Below, piece by piece: positions 1-7,668 of a stretch of DNA of 64,000 bases (position 1 is the first letter of the stretch; the number at the start of each line of letters is the position of its first letter). Made by a program: the position numbers and the translations under genes. The stretch is taken from contig NZ_VSFF01000003.1 in the NCBI RefSeq assembly GCF_008085905.1, positions 62,001-126,000 on the forward strand, in the 5' to 3' direction. The notes under the pieces were generated by a model that did no database searches, had not been told where the DNA came from, and was given only the letters and a program-made list of their open reading frames with translations. Source of the stretch: Actinomadura syzygii. GTDB lineage: Bacteria; Actinomycetota; Actinomycetes; Streptosporangiales; Streptosporangiaceae.

Positions 1-2
1 CC

Positions 3-116
3 GCGACCCACTACGACGAGAGGCAGCTCGCCGCGATCGTCCTGATGATCGGAGTGACGAACATGTTCAACAGGCTCAACGCGACCACCCGGCAGATCGC
101 CGGGGCGTGGGGGTGA
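3..116 (+). CDS. Carboxymuconolactone decarboxylase (AhpD-like) family protein, 3' end only
   Basis: Only the last 37 codons lie in the window, read in frame from base 3 to a TGA at 114-116. The fragment contains [17 protein letters not shown] followed by [11 protein letters not shown], which matches the C-terminal helix of AhpD-like carboxymuconolactone decarboxylase proteins (usually written as LAAL-x-I-x-x-IN-x-x-NRLN). The catalytic CxxC, if present, would lie upstream of the window, so peroxidase activity cannot be judged. The gene reads toward the DUF1801 gene, whose start lies 8 bases after this stop, so the two are probably co-transcribed. The assignment rests on a short tail only. 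Confidence 0.7.
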   Translation, partial: ATHYDERQLAAIVLMIGVTNMFNRLNATTRQIAGAWG

Positions 117-124
117 CCGGCGCC

Positions 125-556
125 ATGACCTATGACGGATTCACGGCCGACGAGCGCGCCGCGATGAAGGAGCACGCCGGTGAGCTGAAGAAGACCGCGC
201 GGCGCGCTCCGGGAAAGGCCAGGGCGGACGGCGAGCAGGACGTCCGCGCGAAGATCGCCGAGATGGAGGAGGCGGACCGCGTCCTCGCCGAGCGGGTGCA
301 CGAGATCGTCCGGGCGGCCGCGCCGCACCTCGTCCCGAAGCTCTGGTACGGGATGCCCGCCTACGCCAAGGACGGCAAGGTGCTCTGCTTCTTCCAGAGC
401 GCGCAGAAGTTCAAGGCGCGGTACGCGACGCTCGGCTTCAACGACGCGGCGAGCCTGGACGACGGCGCCATGTGGCCGACCGCCTTCGCCCTGACGAAGC
501 TGACCGCCGACACCGAGGCGAGGATCACCGCCCTGGTCAAGCAGGCGGCGAGCTGA
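125..556 (+). CDS. DUF1801 domain protein
   Basis: The 143-residue protein has the DUF1801 (YdhG/YjdI-like) pattern: charged N-terminal helices, then [19 protein letters not shown] and the later [16 protein letters not shown] strand. In other families this fold is called an iron-chaperone or phosphate-binding-like domain, but a biochemical role is not established. ATG 125 was chosen over the in-frame GTG at 107 because GGGGGTGA at 109-116 gives a Shine-Dalgarno at suitable distance. It follows the decarboxylase fragment by 8 bases. A strong hairpin starts 16 bases after the stop. No membrane segment or signal peptide is visible. Confidence 0.7.
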   Translation: MTYDGFTADERAAMKEHAGELKKTARRAPGKARADGEQDVRAKIAEMEEADRVLAERVHEIVRAAAPHLVPKLWYGMPAYAKDGKVLCFFQSAQKFKARYATLGFNDAASLDDGAMWPTAFALTKLTADTEARITALVKQAAS

Positions 557-571
557 CCGTCCTGCGGCGAG

Positions 572-603
572 GAGTGGCCCGGGGACCGATCCCCGGGCCA
601 CTC
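572..603 (+). terminator. Terminator hairpin after the DUF1801 gene
   Basis: GAGTGGCCCGGGG (572-584) pairs perfectly with CCCCGGGCCACTC (591-603) around a 6-base loop, giving a 13-bp stem 16 bases after the stop codon. There is no long T-run, as is usual in GC-rich actinomycetes. It separates the upstream pair from the caspase unit. Confidence 0.7.
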
Positions 604-726
604 GCCGTCTCCGCCCGGCCGCACCGCGTGGCCGCTAGCGGGCGCGGCCCCGTAATCGAATGCCCGCCGCCGGTGCCGAGTGTGACAATGCGGACGACGG
701 CCGAGCGGCGCGGAGAGGCGGCGGTA

Positions 727-1068
727 GTGGCGGACGAGAAGACCGTGGAGCAGGCGGGGCCGATTCCCGTGGTGGTCGCGGGAGCGGAGCCGGTGGACGG
801 CGAGAAGGGCCTGTTCTCGGCGGCGCGGGAGGCGGCGACCCGGGTGACCGACGTCGACCCGGCGCGGCTCGCGGCGAACCTGGCGGCGTTCTGCGCGTCC
901 GTCCAGGCGGCGATCGACCAGGTGCCCGAGCGGTCCGGGCCGTTCCGGCTGGAGAGCTTCGAGGCCGTCGCGGAGATCACCGCGGGCGGGCAGTTCCGGC
1001 TGGTCGGCGCACTGCAGGGCCAGGTCAAGGGAGGCGTCAAGCTGGTCTTCGCGCGCCCGCCCGCGTGA
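727..1068 (+). CDS. Small Pepco/Trypco1-like protein, partner of the caspase-chaperone
   Basis: This 113-residue protein has an N-terminal hydrophobic strand (IPVVVAGAEP), a helical middle (ARLAANLAAFCASVQAAIDQV) and a beta-rich end (FEAVAEITAGGQFRLVG then GGVKLVFARP). The layout of helical hairpin followed by ...EITAxGxFxLvG...GgxKlxF resembles the peptidase-co-occurring (Pepco) and trypsin-co-occurring (Trypco1/CU044_2847) families that sit beside proteases in bacterial conflict systems. I cannot separate the two families by eye. GTG 727 follows GGAGAGG at 712-718; an in-frame ATG at 688 lacks such a site. Its stop overlaps the GTG of the caspase-Hsp70 gene (GTGA), so the two proteins should be made in a fixed ratio. 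Its role is inferred to be substrate or regulator of the protease. Confidence 0.55.
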   Translation: MADEKTVEQAGPIPVVVAGAEPVDGEKGLFSAAREAATRVTDVDPARLAANLAAFCASVQAAIDQVPERSGPFRLESFEAVAEITAGGQFRLVGALQGQVKGGVKLVFARPPA

Positions 1069-3410
1069 ACGGCGCGATCGTCGTCGGCTGCGCCGGGTAC
1101 GAGGACCCGGACCTCGCGCCGCTGCGCTACGCGCACCGCGACGCCCGGCGGCTCGCCGACGCGCTCGTCGCGTCCTGCGACGTCACCCCCGACACGCTGG
1201 TGGCCCTCCACGACGACGCGCCCGACCCGCGCCGCAGGCCGACCAGGACGAACGTGCTCCGCGCCCTCACCGACCGGAGCTGGCTCGACCGCGTCGACGG
1301 CGTCCTGTTCTTCTTCTTCAGCGGCCACGGGTTCCAGACGGCGGACGGCGCGCAGTACCTCCTCCCGATCGACTGCCTGCGCGGCGCGCTCGCCGACACC
1401 TCGCTCCGCTTCGACACGGTGGTGCGGCACCTGGGCGGCGCGCGGGCCGACCACTCCGTCCTGCTGCTGGACGCGTGCCGCAACGTCGTCGAGGGCGGTA
1501 AGGCCGCCCCGGACGCGCCGCCCCGGCTGGACGTCGCCGCGCTGTGCCCGCCGGGCATGGTGACCTTCTGCTCGTGCCGTCCCGGCCAGGTGTCCTACGA
1601 GGCCGAGACGCTCCAGGGCGGGGTGTTCACCGAGGCGCTCTGCGAGGCGCTCGGCGACCGCGGACGCTGCCGGACGATCTACGAGCTGGACGGCTACGTC
1701 ACCGCCCGCGTGCCGGAGATCGCGCGGGCCGCGGGGAGGCCCGTCCAGCAGCCCTTCAGCAGGGTGGAGCCGCTGGACGTCCAGCGCCTCGAGATCGTGT
1801 CGGCGCGGCGGTCGAACGAGTGGCGGGCCGCGACGCCGATCGGCGCGGAGCAGCGGTCCGGCCGGGCGCCGCGGGTCGCGGCGGACCCGCCGCGCGACCC
1901 GCTCGTCGCCGTCGACTTCGGCACCAGCTACTCGGCCGTGTCCTGGTCGGACGGCGAGACCGTCATGCTGCCGGGGACGGACGGCCGGACCCTCGTCCCC
2001 TCGGTCGTGCACTTCCTGCCGGGCCTGGACTACCTCGTCGGCTCCGCCGCCGTGGAGGCCGACCAGTACCGTCCCGAGGGGACCGTCAAGGAGGCCAAGC
2101 GGCTGCTCGGCACCGACCGCTCCTTCGCCGTGGACGGCCGGAGCATCGCCCCGGAGCTCGCCGCGAGCCTCGTCATCCGCTCGCTGCGGCGCAACGCCGA
2201 GGAGGCGCTCGGGACGCCGGTGCGCCGCTGCGTGGCGTCCTGTCCGGCCAACTTCGGGATCGTGCGGCGGAACGCGCTGGCCCGCGCGTTCGAGCTGGCG
2301 GGCTTCGACGTCGCGCGGCTCGTCGCCGAGCCCAACGTCGCCGTGATGAGCCTCCCCCGGCTCCGCCCGGACTGGCACGGCACGTGCGCGGTCGTCGACC
2401 TCGGCGGCGGAACCTTCGACGTCGCGTTCATCGACTACGACGGGAACGACGAGTTCGGCGAGCTGGTGTCGTGCGTCGTGCTGTCGTCCGCGGGCAGCGA
2501 CAAGGTCGGCGGCCTCGACTTCGACCGGGCCGTCGTCCGGTACGCGCTGGAGTGGCTGCGGGACCACTGGGGCCCGAACATCCCGCGCGACCCCCATCTC
2601 GGCTGGCAGCTGCGCCGGGAGGCGCAGCGGGCGAAGCGAACGCTCGGCGCGCGGGAGGAGGCGTCCCTGCTCCTCCAGGACGTCGAGGTGGGCAACCGCG
2701 GCCTCCACGACATCAGCATCCCCCTGGACCGGGACGTCTTCCGGCGGCTGACCGCGCCGCTCAACGAGGAGATCCGGTCCGTGCTGGAGCAGGCGAAGCA
2801 CGCCTGGCGGGCCAGCTTCCTGCACGACGGGGACTCGCCTCCGCTCGTGCTGCTCGCGGGGCAGGGGACGAAGATCTTCACCGTCCGGGAGCAGCTCGCC
2901 GCGGCCGACCTCGGCGGGGAGGTGGTCGACCACTTCCAGGAGACCGCCGTTGTGCAGGGCCTCGGCCGCCAGGCGGGCGTCCTCACCGGCACCGTGAAGA
3001 ACACGCTGCTGCTCGACCTGACGCGGCGCGGGATCGGCGTCCGCTGCACGGACCGCCGGAGCAGGCCGCCGCGGGTGGCGGGCGACCCCTCGGCCGACCG
3101 CGAGATCATGCCGGTCGTGGAGCCGTTCACCACGATCCCGACGAAGCGCTCGGAGCGGTTCCGGCTCGCGCCGGGCGGCGCGTCCCCGATCTCGCTGCAG
3201 GTCGTCGAGTACCTCGGGGAGGACGTCGAGCTCATCGGCACGGTCCCGGTCGAGGCGGGCCCCGACGGGCGGACCGTCGAGATCACCGTGGACATCGACG
3301 CCAACACGACGATAGCCGTGTCCGTGCCCGGCCTCGACGGCCGCGAGAGCCACCGCCAGTTGAACAACTTCTTCCTGCGCCGCCGTGCGGGCTCCGCACC
3401 GGGGGCCTGA
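1065..3410 (+). CDS. Caspase (peptidase C14) fused to a DnaK-type Hsp70
   Basis: The 781-residue protein joins two enzymes. Residues 1-235 are a caspase fold: the catalytic His is His88 in FFFFFSGHGF and the nucleophile is Cys138 in LLLDACRN, followed by CSCRPGQVSYE and GGVFTEALCEAL. After a linker, residues ~281-645 form an actin-like ATPase with phosphate-1 AVDFGTSYS (Asp284) and phosphate-2 VVDLGGGTFDV (Asp445). Residues ~680-770 carry TTIPTKRSERF and VEITVDIDANTTIAVSV, which align with the beta substrate-binding domain of DnaK. The alpha-helical lid is absent because the protein ends soon after. No signal peptide or membrane segment is seen, so it is cytoplasmic. GTG 1065 overlaps the upstream Pepco-like gene. 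Inference: ATP- and peptide-dependent control of a death or defence protease. All motif residues are intact. Confidence 0.85.
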   Translation: MNGAIVVGCAGYEDPDLAPLRYAHRDARRLADALVASCDVTPDTLVALHDDAPDPRRRPTRTNVLRALTDRSWLDRVDGVLFFFFSGHGFQTADGAQYLLPIDCLRGALADTSLRFDTVVRHLGGARADHSVLLLDACRNVVEGGKAAPDAPPRLDVAALCPPGMVTFCSCRPGQVSYEAETLQGGVFTEALCEALGDRGRCRTIYELDGYVTARVPEIARAAGRPVQQPFSRVEPLDVQRLEIVSARRSNEWRAATPIGAEQRSGRAPRVAADPPRDPLVAVDFGTSYSAVSWSDGETVMLPGTDGRTLVPSVVHFLPGLDYLVGSAAVEADQYRPEGTVKEAKRLLGTDRSFAVDGRSIAPELAASLVIRSLRRNAEEALGTPVRRCVASCPANFGIVRRNALARAFELAGFDVARLVAEPNVAVMSLPRLRPDWHGTCAVVDLGGGTFDVAFIDYDGNDEFGELVSCVVLSSAGSDKVGGLDFDRAVVRYALEWLRDHWGPNIPRDPHLGWQLRREAQRAKRTLGAREEASLLLQDVEVGNRGLHDISIPLDRDVFRRLTAPLNEEIRSVLEQAKHAWRASFLHDGDSPPLVLLAGQGTKIFTVREQLAAADLGGEVVDHFQETAVVQGLGRQAGVLTGTVKNTLLLDLTRRGIGVRCTDRRSRPPRVAGDPSADREIMPVVEPFTTIPTKRSERFRLAPGGASPISLQVVEYLGEDVELIGTVPVEAGPDGRTVEITVDIDANTTIAVSVPGLDGRESHRQLNNFFLRRRAGSAPGA

Positions 3411-3428
3411 CCGGCGGCACGGCGCGGG

Positions 3429-3461
3429 GGTGTTGTCACCGGGTAACACCGCCGATACCTT
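3429..3461 (+). promoter_or_regulatory. Promoter with overlapping inverted repeat for the TetR gene
   Basis: TTGTCA (3433-3438) and TACCTT (3456-3461) are 17 bases apart, placing the transcription start at about 3468, directly at ATG 3469; the mRNA is probably leaderless. GGTGTT at 3429-3434 and AACACC at 3445-3450 form an inverted repeat across the -35 and spacer. The position suggests autorepression by the TetR protein encoded just downstream (inference). Confidence 0.6.
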
Positions 3462-3468
3462 GCTGTCC

Positions 3469-4155
3469 ATGACGAGTGCGGCGGGGGCCCGGACCGGGCC
3501 GGGGGCCAGACGCGACCCCGGCCGCCGGCGCGCCCTGCTGGAGGCCGCCGACCGGGTGATCCAGCGGGAGGGCCCGGAGGCGTCCATGGCCGCGATCGCC
3601 GCCGAGGCGGGGATCAGCAAGCCGATCCTCTACCGCCACTTCGGCGACAAGAGCGGCCTGTACCAGGCGCTGGCCGAGCGCCACACGCGCAAGCTGGTCG
3701 AGGGGATCCGGGAGGAGTTCTCGCGGGGCGACCCGTTCCGGGAGCGCGTCCGCTCCACCATCGACACCTATCTGGCGACGATCTCCAGGAACCACAACCT
3801 CTACCGTTTCCTGATGCACCGGGCGAGCGCCGAGGACACGGCCACGCACAGCGCGATGAGCACGATGATCCGCGACGTCGGCCGGGAGCTGGCCGAGGTG
3901 ATGATCGCCGAGGGCGAGCCGGCGGACCGGACCCGCGCCTACGTGTGGGGCCACGCGATCATCGGCATGGTGCAGACCGCGGGCGACTGGTGGCTCGACC
4001 ACGCGGAGGTCCCCCGGGGCGCCGTCGTGGACGGGCTCGTCGACCTCGTCCTCGGCGGGCTCCCGGCCGCCGCGTCCGCAGCGCCCGCGTCCGCGTCCGC
4101 CGCGCCCGGGGCCGACCGGCCGCACGCCGGAACGCGGTCTCCCGACGAACCGTGA
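3469..4155 (+). CDS. TetR/AcrR family transcriptional regulator
   Basis: The 228-residue protein has a TetR N-terminus: RRRALLEAADRVIQREG, then AAIAAEAGISKPILYRHFGDKSGLYQAL, a complete helix-turn-helix at about residues 35-65. The C-terminal half is a helical ligand-binding domain with HNLYRFLMHRAS and WGHAIIGMVQTAGDWWLDH, of the sort seen in actinobacterial lipid-responsive TetR proteins. The last ~25 residues are Ala/Pro-rich and probably disordered. ATG 3469 fits a leaderless transcript. The gene lies between the caspase-chaperone gene and a cupin gene on the same strand. Its targets are unknown; it may regulate itself through the inverted repeat at its promoter. Confidence 0.85.
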   Translation: MTSAAGARTGPGARRDPGRRRALLEAADRVIQREGPEASMAAIAAEAGISKPILYRHFGDKSGLYQALAERHTRKLVEGIREEFSRGDPFRERVRSTIDTYLATISRNHNLYRFLMHRASAEDTATHSAMSTMIRDVGRELAEVMIAEGEPADRTRAYVWGHAIIGMVQTAGDWWLDHAEVPRGAVVDGLVDLVLGGLPAAASAAPASASAAPGADRPHAGTRSPDEP

Positions 4156-4199
4156 TCGCGCCATAATTCGCAGGACGACCCGACCAACCCGAGGTGACC

Positions 4200-4583
4200 G
4201 TGCAGACCGACGAGCGCGTGCAGAGCGATGTGCGTCCCGAGCCCGCCGTGGAGACCGAGCGGCGGCCCTGGGGGAGCTTCGAGCGCTTCACGCTGAACGA
4301 GGCGTCCACCGTGAAGATCATCCACATGGCGCCGGGGCAGCGGCTCAGCCTGCAGCGGCACCGCGACCGCGACGAGCTGTGGGTGGCGCTCGACCCCGGC
4401 GCGGTGTTCGAGGTGGCCGGGCGGCGCATCCTGCCGGAGGTGGGGGAGCGGGTCCTGATCCGGGCGGGCGACACGCACCGGCTCGGTTCGACCGGCCCCG
4501 CGGTCCGCGTCATGGAGATCGCGTTCGGCCGCTTCGACGAGGACGACATCGAACGCCTGGAAGACGAGTACGGCCGCGCCTGA
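4200..4583 (+). CDS. Cupin, phosphomannose isomerase type II-like
   Basis: The ~127-residue single-domain cupin carries RPWGSFERF, the metal-binding core QRLSLQRHRDRDELWVAL, and GERVLIRAGDTHRLGSTGPAVRVMEIAFG. These match the C-terminal cupin of type II phosphomannose isomerase/GDP-mannose pyrophosphorylase, so it may isomerise a sugar phosphate, although here it stands alone without a nucleotidyltransferase domain. GAGG at 4191-4194 best serves GTG 4200; GTG 4194 is an alternative that adds two residues. A CATAAT box at 4162-4167 is a plausible -10 for its own promoter. It is convergent with the GH20 gene across a strong hairpin. Confidence 0.75.
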   Translation: MQTDERVQSDVRPEPAVETERRPWGSFERFTLNEASTVKIIHMAPGQRLSLQRHRDRDELWVALDPGAVFEVAGRRILPEVGERVLIRAGDTHRLGSTGPAVRVMEIAFGRFDEDDIERLEDEYGRA

Positions 4584-4653
4584 CCCCCCGGCGCCCGAAC
4601 ACCGGGGCCTCGACGCCAGGGCCTGACCCGCGCCCGGACGCACGGGCCGGGAG

Positions 4654-4688
4654 GGCCCGGCCGCCCGGAAGGGACGGGCGGCCGGGCC
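4654..4688. terminator. Bidirectional terminator between cupin and hexosaminidase
   Basis: A perfect 14-bp inverted repeat, GGCCCGGCCGCCCG at 4654-4667 and its complement at 4675-4688, encloses a 7-base loop. It lies between two convergent genes, 8 bases from the GH20 stop, and can end transcription from both sides. Confidence 0.75.
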
Positions 4689-4695
4689 GCGGCGG

Positions 4696-7491
4696 CTACT
4701 GGAGGAGAGTCCAGTAGCCGGCGTCCTGGCCGGGCACCTTGCCGGTGCCGGCCCGGGCCGCCCGGAACAGCTCGCCCTGGTAGCGGACGAGCGCGCCGGG
4801 CTGGTAGGACGTCGCGCTCTGCCAGGGGGGGAGGCCGACCTGGGAGACGCGGCTGGTGCGCCCGTCCGCGGCGCGGGTGCGGGTCAGCGCGTACGCGCCG
4901 ACCTTGACCGGGCCGGTGTAGGGCAGCCACTTCGCGCCGTCCGTCGAGTACTCGAGGGCGAGGCCGGGGTCACGGACGTTCGCCGACAGCGTCCCGCCGT
5001 CGATCTTCGCCCCGGGCGGCGGGATGCGGTAGTTCACGCCGGTGCCGGACAGGCCGACCGGCCGGTAGAAGGACAGCAGCGGGAACGTCTTCTGGCCGAG
5101 CGTGTTGTTGAAGACCTTCCACGCGGCGTCCATCTTGTCCGGCGCGGGCGTTTCGCGGTTCCAGGCGCGCTCGGCGGCGCCGAGGAGCTTCGGGAACGCC
5201 TGGTACTCGCGGATCCCGGGGGCCTTGCCGTTCTCCGCCCAAAGCTGCGCCTCCAGGCCGAGGATGTTCTTCTTGCCCTCGGGGGTGAGCTTCGTCCAGG
5301 ACGGGTTCGGCGTGATCGGGTTGCCCCAGCGGTCCTCGGTCGCGTTCGCGTAGACGTTGTACGGCTGGTAGGTGAACGTGCTCTTCTCGTCGACGTAGGC
5401 GGCCCAGTAGTAGCCGGGCTCGTCCGGGTCCTTGTTGTAGGCGAGGTCCATGTAGAGGTTCGTCGCGTGGGCGAGGATCACCGGGGTGCCCTCGTTGGCG
5501 AACCGGTACGCCCAGTCCTCGCGTCCCCAGCCCCAGACGTTCTGCCAGGGCAGCGGAGCGAAGCCCTTGAGCCGGTACTTGGTGGTCGGGTTGGTGATGT
5601 CCTCCCACCCGGCCGTGCTGGCGGCGACGCCGTGCGCGATCTCGTTGTACCGCGTGAAGAAGAGCTCCTTGAGCTCCTCACCGGACTTGCCCGCCGTCTC
5701 GGGGTTGGCCTTGCACGCGGGAGACCCGGACCACCAGTTCTCCTGCGGGCCCGGAGGCTCGTCGCCGCCGAGGTTCAGCCGGTTCAGCGGGACGCCCGCC
5801 TGCTTGTACATCTTGCCCACCTCGGAGACGACCCGGGACAGGAAGTTGTACGTGCTGTCCAGGCAGGGGTTCGCGAGGTTGTCGTTGTAGTACTGGACGC
5901 TGACGTGCTTGCTCGTGTCCGCCGGGTCGAGCAGCCGGTAGGTCGAGTCCTGCGTCCGCTGGTACCGGCGCTCCATCGACTGGACGGCCGCCCGCGCGTG
6001 CGCGGGGAAGTTCAGCTCGGGGACGACGTCGATGTGCCGCTCGGCGGCGTACCGCAGGATCTCCTCGAAGTCCTTGACGGTGTAGTAGCCGCTGCCCTTG
6101 CCGACGAAGTTGAGCGTGTCCTGCTCGAAGCCCTGGTAGGCGGGGGCGCGTCCGAGGTTGGCCTCGGTCTCGTTCTTCGCCTTGCCGGAGACGCCGTCGC
6201 CGCCGCCGAGGTCGTTGACCGACCCCATGCCCTGGTGCAGCGAGCCGGTCTCCTTGAGGTCGAACCCGCGTTGCGACCCGAAGTCAGTCAGCTCGGGCAG
6301 GCCGGGGATCTGCAGCCGCCAGCCCTCGTCGTTGGTCAGCCCGAGGTGCAGCTTGTTGAGCTTGGTGAAGCTCATCAGGTCGAGGAACTTGAGGATGGTC
6401 TGCTTGGTCTCGAAGTGCCGTCCGGTGTCGATCTGCAGGCCGCGGTAGCCGAACAGCGGGGCGTCGGCGATCTCGGCGAGCGGCACGTCGACGGTGGCCT
6501 TGCGGTGCCTGCCCGCGGCCGCCTTGTAGCCGGCGGCGGGGATGAGCTGCCGCAGCGTCTGGACGCCGTACAGCACGCCGGCCTTGTCGGTTCCGACGAT
6601 CTGGACGCCGTCCTTCGTGGTGGAGAGCGTGTAGCCCTCGGCGTCGGGCTTGCCGTCGTGGTCGACGTCCAGCTTCGGGTCGACGGCGAGGGTGATCGGG
6701 GCGCCCTTGTCGCTCGCGACGTCGGTGAGCGCGGAGCGCAGGTAGCCCGCCTCGCCGTCCAGCGAGTCGGGGGCGGTGACGGGGGAGCGCCCGCCGATCG
6801 CGACGGCGCCGCCGGACGCGCGGGCCGACAGCGGCTGCGGGACGATGCTCTGCCGCAGCGTGAGGTCGAGTTTGGGGGAGGTGTTCGCGGCGTACCGGGT
6901 GCCCGCCGTCTCGACGGGGCGCTTGTCGCCGGACCAGGCGGTCGTCTGCTTGGGGTCGGCGGGGTCGAGGAGCGTCTTGGCCGGGACCCAGGACGGCTTC
7001 CCGTCGCCGTAGGCGATCGTCCATCCGGCGGGGGCGTCGGACTTGTGGATCGCCCACACCTCGAACGTGATGGCGATGTCGCGGTGCTGGCCGGGACCGA
7101 TGGGCTTGAACCCGGCGGCCGGTTTGAGGGTGTAGAAGTCGCCGCTCTGCGCGGCGTCCGCCCGGGCCACGGACAGGCCCTGGTCGGCGAGCTGCTTGCG
7201 GGCCGTGTCGCCCGCCGTGCCCCCGAGCACCGCGCCCGGCTGCCGGACGGCGTTGAAGTACATCGCCCATCCGGCCGCGTCGAGGGCGCAGCGCTTGTCG
7301 TTGTTGTCGATGGTCAGCCGCGCGAGGTGGTACTGCGCGTCGGCGACGGTGTGGTCGACCGGTTGGTAGGTGACCCTGAGATCGCGTGCGTCGGGATTGC
7401 AGGCCGCCGACGCCGGACCGGGCTGGACGGCCACCGCGAGGGCGGCCGTGAGCGCGGCGGCCGCGAGCGCGGCCGTGTGTCTTCTCGGCAT
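4696..7491 (-). CDS. Secreted beta-N-acetylhexosaminidase (GH20) with C-terminal chitin-binding module
   Basis: This 931-residue secreted enzyme is expected to remove terminal N-acetylglucosamine from chitin oligomers outside the cell. A signal peptide (RR, hydrophobic stretch, AxA near residue 29) is followed by a CHB_HEX-like beta domain (residues ~30-200) and a GH20 N-terminal domain. The catalytic barrel follows, with GYRGLQIDTGRHF, ELNFPAHARA and the catalytic pair Asp577-Glu578 in LGGDEPPG. The end of the protein has the chitobiase C-terminal Ig-like domain and a CBM5/12-like module with PPWQSATSYQPGALVRYQG and YWTL. The length fits chitobiase-type GH20 enzymes. A dyad resembling the chitosanase operator lies just before ATG 7491. 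Confidence 0.9.
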   Translation of the reverse strand: MPRRHTAALAAAALTAALAVAVQPGPASAACNPDARDLRVTYQPVDHTVADAQYHLARLTIDNNDKRCALDAAGWAMYFNAVRQPGAVLGGTAGDTARKQLADQGLSVARADAAQSGDFYTLKPAAGFKPIGPGQHRDIAITFEVWAIHKSDAPAGWTIAYGDGKPSWVPAKTLLDPADPKQTTAWSGDKRPVETAGTRYAANTSPKLDLTLRQSIVPQPLSARASGGAVAIGGRSPVTAPDSLDGEAGYLRSALTDVASDKGAPITLAVDPKLDVDHDGKPDAEGYTLSTTKDGVQIVGTDKAGVLYGVQTLRQLIPAAGYKAAAGRHRKATVDVPLAEIADAPLFGYRGLQIDTGRHFETKQTILKFLDLMSFTKLNKLHLGLTNDEGWRLQIPGLPELTDFGSQRGFDLKETGSLHQGMGSVNDLGGGDGVSGKAKNETEANLGRAPAYQGFEQDTLNFVGKGSGYYTVKDFEEILRYAAERHIDVVPELNFPAHARAAVQSMERRYQRTQDSTYRLLDPADTSKHVSVQYYNDNLANPCLDSTYNFLSRVVSEVGKMYKQAGVPLNRLNLGGDEPPGPQENWWSGSPACKANPETAGKSGEELKELFFTRYNEIAHGVAASTAGWEDITNPTTKYRLKGFAPLPWQNVWGWGREDWAYRFANEGTPVILAHATNLYMDLAYNKDPDEPGYYWAAYVDEKSTFTYQPYNVYANATEDRWGNPITPNPSWTKLTPEGKKNILGLEAQLWAENGKAPGIREYQAFPKLLGAAERAWNRETPAPDKMDAAWKVFNNTLGQKTFPLLSFYRPVGLSGTGVNYRIPPPGAKIDGGTLSANVRDPGLALEYSTDGAKWLPYTGPVKVGAYALTRTRAADGRTSRVSQVGLPPWQSATSYQPGALVRYQGELFRAARAGTGKVPGQDAGYWTLLQ

Positions 7492-7493
7492 AA

Positions 7494-7510
7494 ATAGGAA
7501 AGTAACCTAA
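7494..7510 (-). promoter_or_regulatory. Dyad resembling the CsnR/chitosanase operator
   Basis: On the minus strand this reads TTAGGTTACTTTCCTAT, three bases before the hexosaminidase ATG. From memory, the operator bound by ROK-type chitosanase repressors in Streptomyces is TTAGGAAACTTTCCTAA; 14 of 17 positions agree. The spacer is AT-rich compared with its surroundings. Regulation of this amino-sugar hydrolase by such a repressor is inferred. Confidence 0.45.
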
Positions 7511-7668
7511 TAGTTTTGCTTGATCACGGCCCCTGATCCGGCCATTCGCGTAGCCGCAGGCAGCGCCGTCCGGCCGTGTCCGGTCAGCCGGGAGATCTTG
7601 ACGGGACCCGCCGTGTGCGGAGCCCGGCGCGCCGCGTCACAGGGGGTCAGCGTCACGGGGGAGCGGCG

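Noticed and set aside
537..3620. A 1027-codon open frame on the minus strand across the caspase-Hsp70 gene
   Set aside because: It is antisense to a gene with clear catalytic motifs, is extremely rich in Arg, Gly, Ala and Pro, and shows no domain pattern; long shadow frames are expected at this GC content.
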